Notes under the pieces: generated by a model
Databases searched by the model: none
What the model saw: the letters and a program-made list of their open reading frames with translations, nothing else
What the model was told of the DNA's origin: nothing
Translations under genes and position numbers: made by a program
Part shown: piece by piece, positions 25,259 through 33,946 of the stretch
Position numbering within the stretch: the first letter of the stretch is position 1
How the letters are laid out: every line of letters begins with the position of its first letter
Assembly: GCA_035557535.1 (NCBI GenBank)
Contig: DATMDU010000075.1
Location: 124,001 to 188,000, forward strand
Direction: 5' to 3'
DNA from: PSRF01 sp035557535
Lineage (GTDB): Bacteria; Acidobacteriota; Blastocatellia; Pyrinomonadales; Pyrinomonadaceae
Length of the DNA: 64,000 bases

Positions 25259-25984
25259 GCGCGCTTCTCCCAGTGCTTCGAGTCGCTTGCGTGCTTCAGC
25301 AGCTTCCGGAGTGCGCGGATAGCGATTGGCTAACTCCCGCCACGCAGCGCCATCGTAATGAAAACGCTTTACGGCTTCGTCGAAGGTAAAAGTGATTCCC
25401 TGGCGATTGTATCGATCCAGGCCGTTGAAGTTCAGGTAATAGCTGTGCAGCGACGCGCCGCCGCCGATCATTTCGTTCGCGTCCAGTCGCCGCGAAGCGT
25501 CACGCGAAAGATGAGCCGCAGCACCTTCAGCAGCGGTCGCATAAATCATCAACACTTCAGGACGAAGCGCGGATTGCCTGAAGTAATTGAGGAAGATTCG
25601 CGCGCGCGCAATCAGGTCGAAATCCTCAGAGCCCTTGATCAGACGCAGAAACCTGGAATCATCACCCACACGCCAGGGCGAGACTATCGCTTCGCGCTGG
25701 ACCCAACCACTGGTCCTGCTCGTAACATTTACGCGGTAGAAGACCACGCCGTCACGACTGCGTTTCTCACCTCTGACTGCTACCAGACCGCCTCTACCGA
25801 TCCTGCGCAAGAGTTTGCCTGAGAGTTCGGGAGTGGTTCTCAAGGCAGAGAGCCGCTCGTCAACGACGATCGCCACGCGGCCCCCGGCAGGCGCTCGCTT
25901 GATCCCCAGAGCAGATGTGGAAAACCAACTGGAACAACAGAGAAGAATTAACGAAACGAATCCATGAAGGTACGGACGTTTCAC
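25250..25984 (-). CDS. Exported protein with SH3-like domain
   Basis: 244 residues with a signal peptide (hydrophobic VSLILLCCSSWFSTSALG). Residues about 35-105 look like a bacterial SH3-type beta-barrel (VVDERLSALRTTPELSGKLL, GGLVAVRGEKR, TSGWVQREAIV), a fold that often binds peptidoglycan or peptides. The rest is alpha-helical with no recognised family, ending in a tetratricopeptide-like helix pair (WRELANRYPRTPEAAEARKR). The final residues ARLR and the TAG stop come from a family D repeat, so the C-terminus may be acquired. Confidence 0.75.
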   Translation of the reverse strand: MKRPYLHGFVSLILLCCSSWFSTSALGIKRAPAGGRVAIVVDERLSALRTTPELSGKLLRRIGRGGLVAVRGEKRSRDGVVFYRVNVTSRTSGWVQREAIVSPWRVGDDSRFLRLIKGSEDFDLIARARIFLNYFRQSALRPEVLMIYATAAEGAAAHLSRDASRRLDANEMIGGGASLHSYYLNFNGLDRYNRQGITFTFDEAVKRFHYDGAAWRELANRYPRTPEAAEARKRLEALGEARLR

Positions 25985-26073
25985 AGCACACCTCCTCGCA
26001 ATTGAGAGTTAATGGGCCAGTGGGACCCATTGTTTGCCAGGGGTAAAAGGAATTCGACGTTGCGCCGTAGTTC

Positions 26074-26622
26074 TTAGCGGGCGGCGCGACGACGAGTCAG
26101 CGCTGAAATCGGGATCTTCACGCCTGCCTGTGACACGAGCACGCGCTTGGCAAAAGCGGCATGGTGAAAATGACAAATGGCGACTGCGAGCGCGTCCGCA
26201 GCGTCATGAGGTTCTGGAATGGCTGCCAACGAAAGGAGCGTTTTCACCATTTGCTGAATCTGAAATTTTTCGGCGTTGCCGTGACCAACAACTGTTTGTT
26301 TTACGAGCCGGGGCGAGTATTCATGAATCTCGATGGCGGAGCGCTCGGCCACCACCATGGCCACTCCGCGCACCTGGCCCAGTTTCATTGTGACCTTTAC
26401 ATTCGTAGCCAGAAATCCATCTTCAATTGCGCAGGCGTCGGGCGCGTGACGGTCGATGATCTCTTCGAGAGCATTTGCAATTCTCAGCAGCCGCGCTGGG
26501 AGTTTCTGTCCGTTCAACGCCCTGATTACACCGCATTCAACCAGGCGGTAGCTCCGGCCATCCGATTCGATTACGCCCCATCCGGTCGTCTCACTGCCTG
26601 GATCTATTCCTAAAACACGCAT
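26074..26622 (-). CDS. ruvC: Holliday junction endodeoxyribonuclease RuvC
   Basis: 182-residue RuvC resolvase, which cuts four-way junctions during recombinational repair with RuvAB. All four acidic residues can be placed: Asp in LGIDPG, Glu in CAIEDGFLATN, and two Asp in HDAADALAVA. The start at 26622 (MRVLGIDPGS) matches the family; the open frame extends ten residues upstream without support. A GAGGGA ribosome-binding site lies upstream. ruvA and ruvB are not in this window. Confidence 0.96.
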   Translation of the reverse strand: MRVLGIDPGSETTGWGVIESDGRSYRLVECGVIRALNGQKLPARLLRIANALEEIIDRHAPDACAIEDGFLATNVKVTMKLGQVRGVAMVVAERSAIEIHEYSPRLVKQTVVGHGNAEKFQIQQMVKTLLSLAAIPEPHDAADALAVAICHFHHAAFAKRVLVSQAGVKIPISALTRRRAAR

Positions 26623-26976
26623 TGTTTCTTTGTCCCTCAAGATGCGAGCCACTTAACGTCCCGGCGACAGTCTCCGCCTGGTCCTAGCGTTCGGCAGTAT
26701 ACTACAGCCAAAATTTGCGTCAGCGGTTTTTCAGGCGGCCCGGTGCCGCAGAGGTTTACCGGTTTTTTTGTATTAGGGCCTTCGCTTGGACCGTCTCCTC
26801 AGACCGGTTATCGGCTTCGAAGGGATGAATTCGCCACATTTATCCGGCATAATAAGATCGAACTCCGGCCAAACTCGTGCATCTAAGGTGAGCTGCTCCC
26901 CCCGGGGTCAAGTCTCGCGCAGCCCTCCCCCAAACCAAAGGAATACGTTTTGACGAAAAGGATTTGGATTAAGACT
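26623..26976. other. Divergent intergenic region
   Basis: About 350 bases between ruvC (-) and the DUF5666 gene (+). No convincing coding frame. A weak stem (CCGGT... ACCGG) followed by TTTTTTTG at about 26748-26769 might be a terminator-like element on the plus strand, but no gene precedes it, so an attenuator is equally possible. Promoters of both genes should lie here. Confidence 0.4.
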
Positions 26977-28254
26977 ATGAGAAAACGACTGCTCACCATA
27001 ACCCTTGCAACCCTGGCGATCTCGATCGTTAATCTGTCTGCCATGGGGAACGCGCAGATCCCGGCCAACGTTTCCAGCGCCGCGCAAGTGGCCCAACAAC
27101 ATCTGATCGGCGAAGTTACTGCGATCGATCCAACCGCGAACTTGATAACGATTAAGACTGATGCCGGCGGGTCGGTAATCGTCGCCGTGAACGCTGACAC
27201 GAAGTACCGTCGGCTGCCTCCTGGCCAAAACAACCTGGCGACGTCCGAAACCATAACCAGCGCCGACGTGAAAGTTGGAGACAGAGTGCTGGTCCCCGGA
27301 GGCGTAAGCCTGGCTGGCGGCGCAGCGGCACGACAAGTGATAGTGATGGCGCGTGAAGCCGTTGCTGCGAGACGTGAACAGCAGCGTGACGACTGGCGCA
27401 CGCGCGGTGTCAACGGACGAGTAGTGGCCATCGATCCTGCAAAAAAAGAGATCACGATTGAGTCTCGTTCACGCGAGGGTGTGCAAAGCTTGACCGTTGT
27501 AACCGGCGCTAATACGCGGGTCCGTCGTTATGCTCCCGGCTCTATTCGCCCGGACGATGCGGTTGCCGGAACTTTTGCCGACATCCGCGTTGGCGATCAG
27601 TTGCGCGCGTTGGGAAACCGGGAAGAGTCGCGAATGACAGCCGAAGAAGTTATCTCGGGATCAGTGACCAGGATGATGGGCACCGTCGAAAAAATCGATA
27701 CTTCGCGCAATGAAGTCGTGGTGAAGGATAGTCAATCCGGCAAATCGATAATCGTTGCACTGCTGCCGAAGACCACACTTCGGCGGGTACCCGCTGATTT
27801 TGCGGAGACTCTCGAAAGAATGCAGCAGCGCCGTGGCGACAACGAAAATCTTACGGAGGCGCAGCGGGCTGCCCAGCGGGAACAACGCGCGGCTCGCCGT
27901 CGCGAACGCGGGAATCAGGGAACGCCGGCCGCGGGCACCCCAGCGGGAGAAGCCCGCCCCGGCGCACGACCCGGCGGTCGAAATCCGCAGCAAATGATGG
28001 AAAACTTTCCGGTGATCACAGTTAATGATTTGAAAAAGGGCGACGCGGTCATGATCGCGGCAACCGGGACAAACGATGCCGCCCGCCTAACGGCGGCCAC
28101 ATTGGTAACCGGAGATGCAGAAATAATTCAGATCCTGCAGCGACGTGCCGGTGGCCGTCCGGAAGGAATGAGTCCGGGATTGCCGAGCGGCGTGATGGGC
28201 GGAGGAACGGGCAGTGAGCCGGAACGCCAGCAACCGGCTACGCCGCCGCAGTAG
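26977..28254 (+). CDS. Exported DUF5666-type repeat protein
   Basis: 425 residues with a signal peptide (MRKRLLTITLATLAISIVNL, cleavage near GNAQ). Three or four small beta-barrel units repeat the pattern V-x-A-I-D-P-x-x-x-x-I-x-I (EVTAIDPTANLITIK, GRVVAIDPAKKEITIE, GTVEKIDTSRNEVVVK), each followed by DVKVGDRV/DIRVGDQL, as in DUF5666. A charged stretch of Arg/Glu and a Gly/Pro-rich C-terminus follow. ATG 26977 is favoured over TTG 26950. It lies upstream of the receptor gene on the same strand. Function is unknown; periplasmic or surface location is expected. Confidence 0.8.
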   Translation: MRKRLLTITLATLAISIVNLSAMGNAQIPANVSSAAQVAQQHLIGEVTAIDPTANLITIKTDAGGSVIVAVNADTKYRRLPPGQNNLATSETITSADVKVGDRVLVPGGVSLAGGAAARQVIVMAREAVAARREQQRDDWRTRGVNGRVVAIDPAKKEITIESRSREGVQSLTVVTGANTRVRRYAPGSIRPDDAVAGTFADIRVGDQLRALGNREESRMTAEEVISGSVTRMMGTVEKIDTSRNEVVVKDSQSGKSIIVALLPKTTLRRVPADFAETLERMQQRRGDNENLTEAQRAAQREQRAARRRERGNQGTPAAGTPAGEARPGARPGGRNPQQMMENFPVITVNDLKKGDAVMIAATGTNDAARLTAATLVTGDAEIIQILQRRAGGRPEGMSPGLPSGVMGGGTGSEPERQQPATPPQ

Positions 28255-28264
28255 GACAGCCCCC

Positions 28265-28367
28265 AGATTTTCCAATTGTCATTTTTCATTTGTCATCATT
28301 CATGGCGGAGGATGCCGTGGGTCGAATGGCAAATGAGAAATGAAAAATGACGAATGCAAAATCTGCT
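28265..28367. repeat. Inverted simple-repeat hairpin upstream of receptor gene
   Basis: Left arm AGATTTTCCAATTGTCATTT then TTCATTTGTCATCATTCATG; right arm CGAATGGCAAATGAGAAATG then AAAAATGACGAATGCAAAATC. They are inverse complements with a few mismatches, enclosing about 20 bases, so they could fold into a stem of about 40 bp. Lies between the DUF5666 gene and the receptor gene. Confidence 0.8.
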
Positions 28368-28458
28368 GTCCGTTGTCGGTTGGGAAAAGAAACGATCACG
28401 CAGGGATGCCTGACCTACTTAAGAAGTTTAAAAATTCCAGTTTAGGGAAACGAGTCTA

Positions 28459-31401
28459 ATGTCCAAGAGAGAGAATGCACGCAGTGGTATTTGTCACTTC
28501 CTGGTGGTGATCACCGCGCTTATTTTCAGCGCGAGCCCGGCGCTGGCCCAAAGCTCGGCGGGCACTCTGCGCGGCCAGGTGCAGGACACATTGGGCGGAC
28601 TCGTTGTCGGAGTAACGGTGACTGCCACGGATGCTGCGGGCGTTTCGCGCACGGCAACCACAGACGGCGAAGGCAAGTATACGTTTCCCGGCTTACCGCC
28701 CGGACGCTACACGGTCCGAGTCGAGCAACCGGGTTTTGAAGTTTTTGAGCAAGCGGTCGAAGTGGTCGCAGGTGTAAGCGAACCGCTCAACATTACGATC
28801 AATGTGGGACTGGAGGCTGAAGAGGTAACAGTCACCGCCGAAACTCCGATTTCCACTGAACCGGAGTCAGACGCGGGCGCAGTTGTCATTCGCGGGGCGG
28901 CGCTCGATGCCTTGCCTGACGACGAAGAAGACCTGGCCGACGCGCTGCAGGCTCTGGCCGGACCATCGGCAGGACCGGAAGGCGAAGGAGAGATTTACAC
29001 GGACGGTTTTTCCGGCGGACGACTGCCGCCAAAGGAATCTATTCGTGAAATTCGCATTAACCGGAATCCGTTTTCCGCGGAATACGAGCGGCTCGGTTAC
29101 GGGCGCATCGAGATATTCACCAAGCCCGGCACTAACAAGATGCGCGGCCAGGCGTACTTCAATTTTGGCGACGAGAGCCTCAATGCCCGCAATCCGTTTG
29201 CCCGCGTGCGCGCCCCCTACCAGTCACGCCGTTACGGCGGAAACCTGAGCGGGCCCATCATCCAGGGCAAGACTTCCTTCTTCTTCGACTTCCAGCGAAG
29301 CGAGACGGATGAAAATAATGTGATCAATGCGGTCGTGCTCGATGCCGCGCTCAATCCAATTGCTTTCAATCAAACAGTTCAAACTCCGGTGCGCCGCACC
29401 ACGTTTAGCCCCCGTCTCGATTGGCAGTTAAATGCAAACAATACGGTAGTCGCTCGTTACACCTACGAGCGTTCCAAACGCGCGAACCAGGGCGTGGGCG
29501 ATTTCAACCTTCCTGAGCGCGCTTACGATACTTCAGGGACACAGCACACGATTCAACTGACTGAAACCGCCGTAATTAGTCAGAAGGTGATCAACGAAAC
29601 GCGCTTCCAGTTTGAGCGCGACCGGAGCATCCGCGAAGGCGGACTGTTAGCGACGACGATTCGCGTGCAGGATGCCTTTACCGGCGGCGGCGCCCAGGTC
29701 GGCCTGGCATCCACCGAAGAAGACAGGTTTGAATTACAAAACTTCACCTCTTGGTCCATGGGGCCTCATGCGTTGAAAGCCGGAGCGCGCGTGCGCCACG
29801 TCAAACTCCGCGATGTGTCTCAATCAAATTTTGCGGGTACGTTTACCTTTGCTGGCACCCAGATTGTGGTTCCAGATCCCACCAGCCCGACCGGGACGCG
29901 CACCGAAACGTTTTCGTCCTTGGAACAATACCGCCAGACTCTTCTCGGCACGCCAGGCTTTGCTCCTTCGCAGTTTTCACTTTCCGCCGGCAACCCCGAA
30001 GTGAGCATTTCGCGCACAGACTTCAGCCCGTTTATTCAGGACGACTGGCGCGTTCGTCCGAATCTGACGATCTCAGCCGGCCTTCGTTACGACTGGCAGA
30101 CGAATATCAAGTCGAGTTTCAATTTCGCGCCCCGGCTCGCTTTTGCCTGGTCGCCTGATGGTGGAGCGCGGCAGCAAAAGACTGTCCTCCGCGGTGGTTT
30201 CGGCGTCTTTTACAACACGCTCAACGAAAGCCTGCTCTTGCAAACTGATCGCTTCAACGGCGTCAATCAACAACAGTTTCTGGTTACGAGTGCGTCGCCG
30301 GGCGCCGTGGCGATCCTCGGCGGATTTCCAGTTGCACCAACTCTGGCCCAGCTCGCTGCCTTCTCGGTTCCGCAAACTATCCGGCGTCTAGCTCCTGATC
30401 TGCTGACTCCATACACGTTGCAATCCGCGTTAAGTGTCGAGCGGCAACTCCCCAATCGCAGCACGCTTTCAATAAACTTCGTCAATGCGCGCACGCTGCA
30501 TGTTTTGCGCTCGCGCAATATCAATGCGCCGGTTCCGGGCACCGGCCTGCGCCCCTTCCCCGGACAGGGAAATATCTTTCAATACGAATCCAGCGGACGC
30601 TTCAATCAGCAACAGTTGATCGTGAACCTCAACAACAGGTTGAGCCCGCGGTTTACGCTTTCGGCAAACTACGTCTTCAATCGCGCCCGCAGCGACACGG
30701 ATGGAGCGGGCACGTTTCCGGCAAATCAATATGATCTCTCGGGCGAGTATGGAAGGTCGTCGCAGGACATTCGCCACCGCTTCTCGGTGTTTGGAAATAT
30801 TAGCGGGCTGCCCTGGGGGATTCGGTTGAGTCCGATTGTGATTGCAAATTCCGGTCGGCCCTTCAACATCACGGTGGGCCGCGATCTTAATGGCGACACG
30901 CTCTTCAATGATCGTCCGGCTTTTGCCACCGACACGGCGGACTCAGGTTTCCGCCCTACCACCTATGGACTCTTTGATGTGACGCCTTCCGCCGGCCAGC
31001 AAATCATTCCGCGCAACTACGCCACCGGTCCATCCTTCTTCGTGGTGAACTTGCGCGCGAGCAAGAGTCTCGGGTTTGGCGAACCAATCGCAGCGGCTGC
31101 AGGTCCTGCAGGTGGCGCTGGTGGTCGCGGCGGTGGACGACGTGGAGGCGGCGGTGGTCGTGGCGGCGGCGGTCGCGGCGGAGGGGATGGCGAAGGTGAT
31201 GGGCGTTATCGCTACAACCTTAATTTCTCCGTCAGCGTTCAGAATCTCTTGAACAACGTCAATGAGGGCGTGCCGGTTGGGAACCTCAGTTCAACGTTGT
31301 TCGGACAGTCGATCAGCAGCGCGGGCGGCTTCGGCCGCGGAGGCGGGGGTGGCTCAGCCGCAAACCGTCGCATCGATCTGCAACTTCGTTTCAGTTTCTA
31401 G
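28459..31401 (+). CDS. Oar-like TonB-dependent outer membrane receptor
   Basis: 980 residues. A signal peptide (ICHFLVVITALIFSASPALA) is followed by a carboxypeptidase-regulatory-like domain (about 33-115: GTLRGQVQDTLGGLVVGVTV, GKYTFPGLPPGRYTVRV), a plug region and a long beta-barrel ending in aromatic RIDLQLRFSF. The Oar group imports or exports large substrates in outer membranes. Near residues 885-912 there is a Gly/Arg-rich insertion, and a second glycine run (FGRGGGGGS) before the last strand. No classical TonB box is visible. Upstream lies the DUF5666 protein; a direct partnership is not shown. Confidence 0.9.
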   Translation: MSKRENARSGICHFLVVITALIFSASPALAQSSAGTLRGQVQDTLGGLVVGVTVTATDAAGVSRTATTDGEGKYTFPGLPPGRYTVRVEQPGFEVFEQAVEVVAGVSEPLNITINVGLEAEEVTVTAETPISTEPESDAGAVVIRGAALDALPDDEEDLADALQALAGPSAGPEGEGEIYTDGFSGGRLPPKESIREIRINRNPFSAEYERLGYGRIEIFTKPGTNKMRGQAYFNFGDESLNARNPFARVRAPYQSRRYGGNLSGPIIQGKTSFFFDFQRSETDENNVINAVVLDAALNPIAFNQTVQTPVRRTTFSPRLDWQLNANNTVVARYTYERSKRANQGVGDFNLPERAYDTSGTQHTIQLTETAVISQKVINETRFQFERDRSIREGGLLATTIRVQDAFTGGGAQVGLASTEEDRFELQNFTSWSMGPHALKAGARVRHVKLRDVSQSNFAGTFTFAGTQIVVPDPTSPTGTRTETFSSLEQYRQTLLGTPGFAPSQFSLSAGNPEVSISRTDFSPFIQDDWRVRPNLTISAGLRYDWQTNIKSSFNFAPRLAFAWSPDGGARQQKTVLRGGFGVFYNTLNESLLLQTDRFNGVNQQQFLVTSASPGAVAILGGFPVAPTLAQLAAFSVPQTIRRLAPDLLTPYTLQSALSVERQLPNRSTLSINFVNARTLHVLRSRNINAPVPGTGLRPFPGQGNIFQYESSGRFNQQQLIVNLNNRLSPRFTLSANYVFNRARSDTDGAGTFPANQYDLSGEYGRSSQDIRHRFSVFGNISGLPWGIRLSPIVIANSGRPFNITVGRDLNGDTLFNDRPAFATDTADSGFRPTTYGLFDVTPSAGQQIIPRNYATGPSFFVVNLRASKSLGFGEPIAAAAGPAGGAGGRGGGRRGGGGGRGGGGRGGGDGEGDGRYRYNLNFSVSVQNLLNNVNEGVPVGNLSSTLFGQSISSAGGFGRGGGGGSAANRRIDLQLRFSF

Positions 31402-31435
31402 ATGGACAGGCTGAGCCGAGTGATTATCGCATCAG

Positions 31436-32035
31436 CTAAGGTAGGACGTGGAAGGAGTTGATGAATCCCATCGCCACTTTCTCGAAATCATCCTTGCCTT
31501 CGAGTTCTCGAGGGCTTCCCTTTCTGCTTTCCGTACTAATTGTGTAAAGCCGCGAGCCGGCTGCTATCCACTGCACACGGATTACCTCTTTCGCTTGCAC
31601 TTCTATGTGAACAAATATTCCTGGATGCCGGTCGATAACAACCTCTCGCTCTGCGATCACCTGCACACCCTTTTCTCGAATAGAGTTCAACGCGGCCGTT
31701 TTTAGCCCTTGCAACATCTCCTTTACCTTTAGAGGATCATCAATAACAACTTTGTAGTCTACATAAGATACGCGGTAGTCGATCAGGCCTTTGTATTGGA
31801 CGACATGGACTTCAAGCTTTCCCAGGGTGGAAACAGTCTCATTCGGTTTCTTCGGGAAGCGAATCCTGAACTGCCCTGCTGGGAAGGAATAGTCCTCCCA
31901 GGTGTTGGGGAAGTAGTCTTTTACTGGAGGCGGTGGTGGAGGTGGGTCCTGCATCTGGCCGGAAGCAAAGGCTATCAAGTGCGTAGTCGCAAGAAGAAGC
32001 AACCCAAACACGATGGCAGGAACTTTGTTTTTCAT
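31436..32035 (-). CDS. Hypothetical exported protein
   Basis: 199 residues. Signal peptide from MKNKVPAIVFGLLLLATTHL to about SGQ, then a proline run (DPPPPPPPVKDYF), and a domain with YSFPAGQFRIRFPKKP, PGIFVHIEVQAKEVIRVQWI and FEKVAMGFINSFHVLP. This is the pattern of small exported proteins of the DUF1795-like kind, but the match is only by eye. ATG 32035 is chosen; upstream in-frame ATGs lack a signal peptide. Confidence 0.72.
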   Translation of the reverse strand: MKNKVPAIVFGLLLLATTHLIAFASGQMQDPPPPPPPVKDYFPNTWEDYSFPAGQFRIRFPKKPNETVSTLGKLEVHVVQYKGLIDYRVSYVDYKVVIDDPLKVKEMLQGLKTAALNSIREKGVQVIAEREVVIDRHPGIFVHIEVQAKEVIRVQWIAAGSRLYTISTESRKGSPRELEGKDDFEKVAMGFINSFHVLP

Positions 32036-32093
32036 TGGCTTCACATTATGTAACAGCATGTACGCGACGAAATCCAAATAGTCTTCTCAGGGT

Positions 32094-32318
32094 TCACTTG
32101 GGCGGGCCGTCATCTGTCTGCGATGAACCTTGCGCCGCTTTGGTCTTCTTGTTGCTAAAGATCAAGCCGAATGAAACGCCCAGAGCGACGCCGAGGCTAA
32201 CGCCTAATGCCAAGTTGCCAAGAGCTGCTCCAAGGCCAGCGCCGATGGCCAAACCCAATGCCAGGCCGATGCCGATGCCAGAGTATTTTTGGTGGTTCTC
32301 CCTTTGCTTGTCGCCCAT
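32094..32318 (-). CDS. Glycine-zipper small membrane protein
   Basis: 74 residues with alternating small residues GLALGLAIGAGLGAALGNLA and a second hydrophobic segment GVSLGVALGVSFGLIFS, which form a Gly-zipper helical hairpin. A polar tail (KKTKAAQGSSQTDD) follows. AAGGAG is eight bases before the ATG, a strong ribosome-binding site. Function unknown; the pattern is common in small bacterial membrane proteins of hypothetical annotation. Confidence 0.75.
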   Translation of the reverse strand: MGDKQRENHQKYSGIGIGLALGLAIGAGLGAALGNLALGVSLGVALGVSFGLIFSNKKTKAAQGSSQTDDGPPK

Positions 32319-32373
32319 GATGTTTCTCCTTGATGCCTAACGACGCCTTCAGCTGCGGCGTCGCAATTAGCTT

Positions 32374-32527
32374 TCAAGCGGCTTTCCTTTTCGTTGCGGC
32401 CTTCTTCTTTTCGTACTCTGCTTGTCGCTTATATCTCGCTCTTTGGGACGCTGATAAGTGGCTTGGGGAGCTTTTCAAAGTTCGAGTATTCCTCTGATGG
32501 TGGTTTAGCTGGTTTGGCTGTTTTCAC
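32374..32527 (-). pseudogene. Frameshifted small basic protein, partner of PIN remnant
   Basis: A GTG start at 32527 overlaps the stop of the PIN remnant (GTGA) and gives MKTAKPAKPPSEEYSNFEKL then PKPLISVPKSEI before TAA at 32429. In the next frame the sequence continues as RQAEYEKKKAATKRKAA to TGA at 32374. Dropping one base near 32432-32437 joins them as VPKSEYKRQAEYEKKKAATK, a likely original protein. Small proteins with NFE, VPKxE and a lysine tail are common next to PIN toxins; I recall this only as a pattern. Confidence 0.55.
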
Positions 32528-32885
32528 TCTCTCACCTTCTCCAGTTCTAGTCGATTTAACATCTGAAACAAGTTGACCTCTTCTATCCCCAAAACCTGGC
32601 AGACCGCAGGTATCTTAACGCGGTCCTTGGTTCTCGTGTGCCTTGATGCGAAACGACAACGCCAGCTGCTCCCATAGCCTTTGCGTGAGCCAATACCCAG
32701 AGATCGGCACCGTTCAGAAACGGTCTTGAAAGTCTGTCTCTTTTGCGCTGTTGATTATGGAGGGCCTCTCGCAATCGAGCGTGACTTTTGTGCAAAGCTC
32801 CACAGAGACAAAAAGCACCAGAAGTTGCACCGAGAGTTATTTTTGCTGGCATTCCGCGCATCAAGGACGTATAACCCGACTGAGC
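32524..32885 (-). pseudogene. PIN-domain toxin remnant (DUF4411-like)
   Basis: Fragments of a PIN nuclease in three reading frames of the minus strand. The N-terminal part is LYVLDARNASKNNS and FWCFLSLWSFAQKSRSIARG; the middle has GADLWVLAHAKAMGAAGVVV; the C-terminal part, in another frame, has RVKIPAVCQVLGIEEVNLFQ then MLNRLELEKVRE and a stop at 32524. The order matches DUF4411 PIN toxins (catalytic Asp in YVLDA, then ADLWVLAHA, then KIPxVC). The remnant is frameshifted and shorter than the about 160 residues expected, so some of the middle is missing. Confidence 0.65.
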
Positions 32886-32891
32886 AACGTG

Positions 32892-33350
32892 ATGCACCCG
32901 ATATCTGAAAACCTCTACCAGCCTGATACTCCGACAATTACGTGTCCGTCTTGCGGCGAGACGTTATTGTACGGCGTGAAGTCATGCCGTTTCTGCCGGC
33001 ATGCAATTGACCCAACCTATGCGAGAAAGAGCGTCACGTCGCAGGCAATCCTGACGCATGCGGTCAAGTCCGCGAATACTGTCCGCACCCTCCGGAATTT
33101 GCTCTATCTCCAATTGGGACTGACAATCCTGGCTTTCTTGTGGGATCCGCCTTACCTGCAGCTAATCCTAATCGTCTCGATCATTAATCTCGCTGGTCCA
33201 ATCCGCTGGCTAAGAAAATATGGTCGCGGCGATCTTGATCATCCGGAAATTCTCAAAGCGCAGAAGGACATGAAGATCGAACTATACTGTTGGCTGGGAG
33301 CGATTATCATTCAAGCAACGGCGATAATTGTTTGGTTGGTTAGACTTTGA
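32892..33350 (+). CDS. Zinc-ribbon membrane protein
   Basis: 152 residues. N-terminal zinc ribbon TCPSCGETLLYGVKSCRFCR (two CxxC pairs), then two or three membrane helices (YLQLGLTILAFLWDPPYLQL, LIVSIINLAGPI and WLGAIIIQATAIIVWLV). Such ribbon-plus-helix proteins are typical in Gram-negative genomes but their function is not known. ATG 32892 is preferred; the long open frame from 32751 covers the PIN remnant on the other strand. Confidence 0.75.
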   Translation: MHPISENLYQPDTPTITCPSCGETLLYGVKSCRFCRHAIDPTYARKSVTSQAILTHAVKSANTVRTLRNLLYLQLGLTILAFLWDPPYLQLILIVSIINLAGPIRWLRKYGRGDLDHPEILKAQKDMKIELYCWLGAIIIQATAIIVWLVRL

Positions 33351-33387
33351 CAACGCCATCAAACCAAAACCTCGCGGCTCGCCACGC

Positions 33388-33440
33388 GTTGCTGGGACCG
33401 CGGGCGTCCCGCCCGCAATGAGCGCGAAGCGCGAACAAAC
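33388..33440. repeat. Interspersed repeat, family B
   Basis: GGGACCGCGGGCGTCCCGCC then CGCAATGAGCGCGAAGCGCG. The GGGACCGCGGGCGTCCCGCC core is nearly self-complementary. Same family as 5310-5350. Confidence 0.7.
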
Positions 33441-33496
33441 CGGCTTCGCCAGGCTCCGGTTCGACTGGGAAATAAGCAACTCTTTGGAGGAACACT

Positions 33497-33946
33497 ATGC
33501 TTGCAATCACCTCAAGCTTCGGCAACATCGCCCTCGTTTTGATGATCGTCTTTGCCGCTATTCAAGTGATCCGTTTCCGGAAGTTGAAACGCGACCATCT
33601 CTCGGACATCGATAAGGCTCTCTGGCAACTCAAGCTTTGGACAGTTTTCATGGGCGTGATAGTTTTCGCGGCAGTGCTCTACCTTCCGCGCACCGGCCTC
33701 TATAGCGACATCGCCCTTTCCGCTGAGTCGCGAGAAGGCGCCCTGCAAGACCTCGTCAGGTATCAGCAACGAATGGGAAACGATCTCCACCAGTTGAGAG
33801 AGATCTTCTACATTGTCTTCACGCTGATGGCGTTTTACCTGTTTGGCGCAGGCACCTTCCTCAGTCTTGTCTGGCGTGAAAGACAAACAGTCACTTACGC
33901 TAACGATCCCCACACCAGGAAGCCGCTGGGTTTGGAAACGGACTGA
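33497..33946 (+). CDS. Small membrane protein
   Basis: 149 residues with three membrane segments (NIALVLMIVFAAIQVIRF, LWTVFMGVIVFAAVLYLP, IFYIVFTLMAFYLFGAGTFL) and a polar loop (SAESREGALQDLVRYQQRMG) between the second and third. GGAGGA lies six bases before the ATG. No family recognised. The frame reads into the NTF2-like fragment after the stop at 33944. Confidence 0.72.
   Translation: MLAITSSFGNIALVLMIVFAAIQVIRFRKLKRDHLSDIDKALWQLKLWTVFMGVIVFAAVLYLPRTGLYSDIALSAESREGALQDLVRYQQRMGNDLHQLREIFYIVFTLMAFYLFGAGTFLSLVWRERQTVTYANDPHTRKPLGLETD

Noticed and set aside
26740..26770. Intrinsic terminator on the plus strand
   Set aside because: The stem is only five base pairs with a 13-base loop, and no plus-strand gene precedes it.
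28370..28458. Possible cyclic-di-GMP riboswitch upstream of the receptor
   Set aside because: Only a short ACGCAGGG-like word is present; the second conserved half and the P1 helix are not found.
32681..32908. 75-codon plus-strand frame over the PIN remnant
   Set aside because: Its only support is openness; the minus-strand pieces match a family in order.
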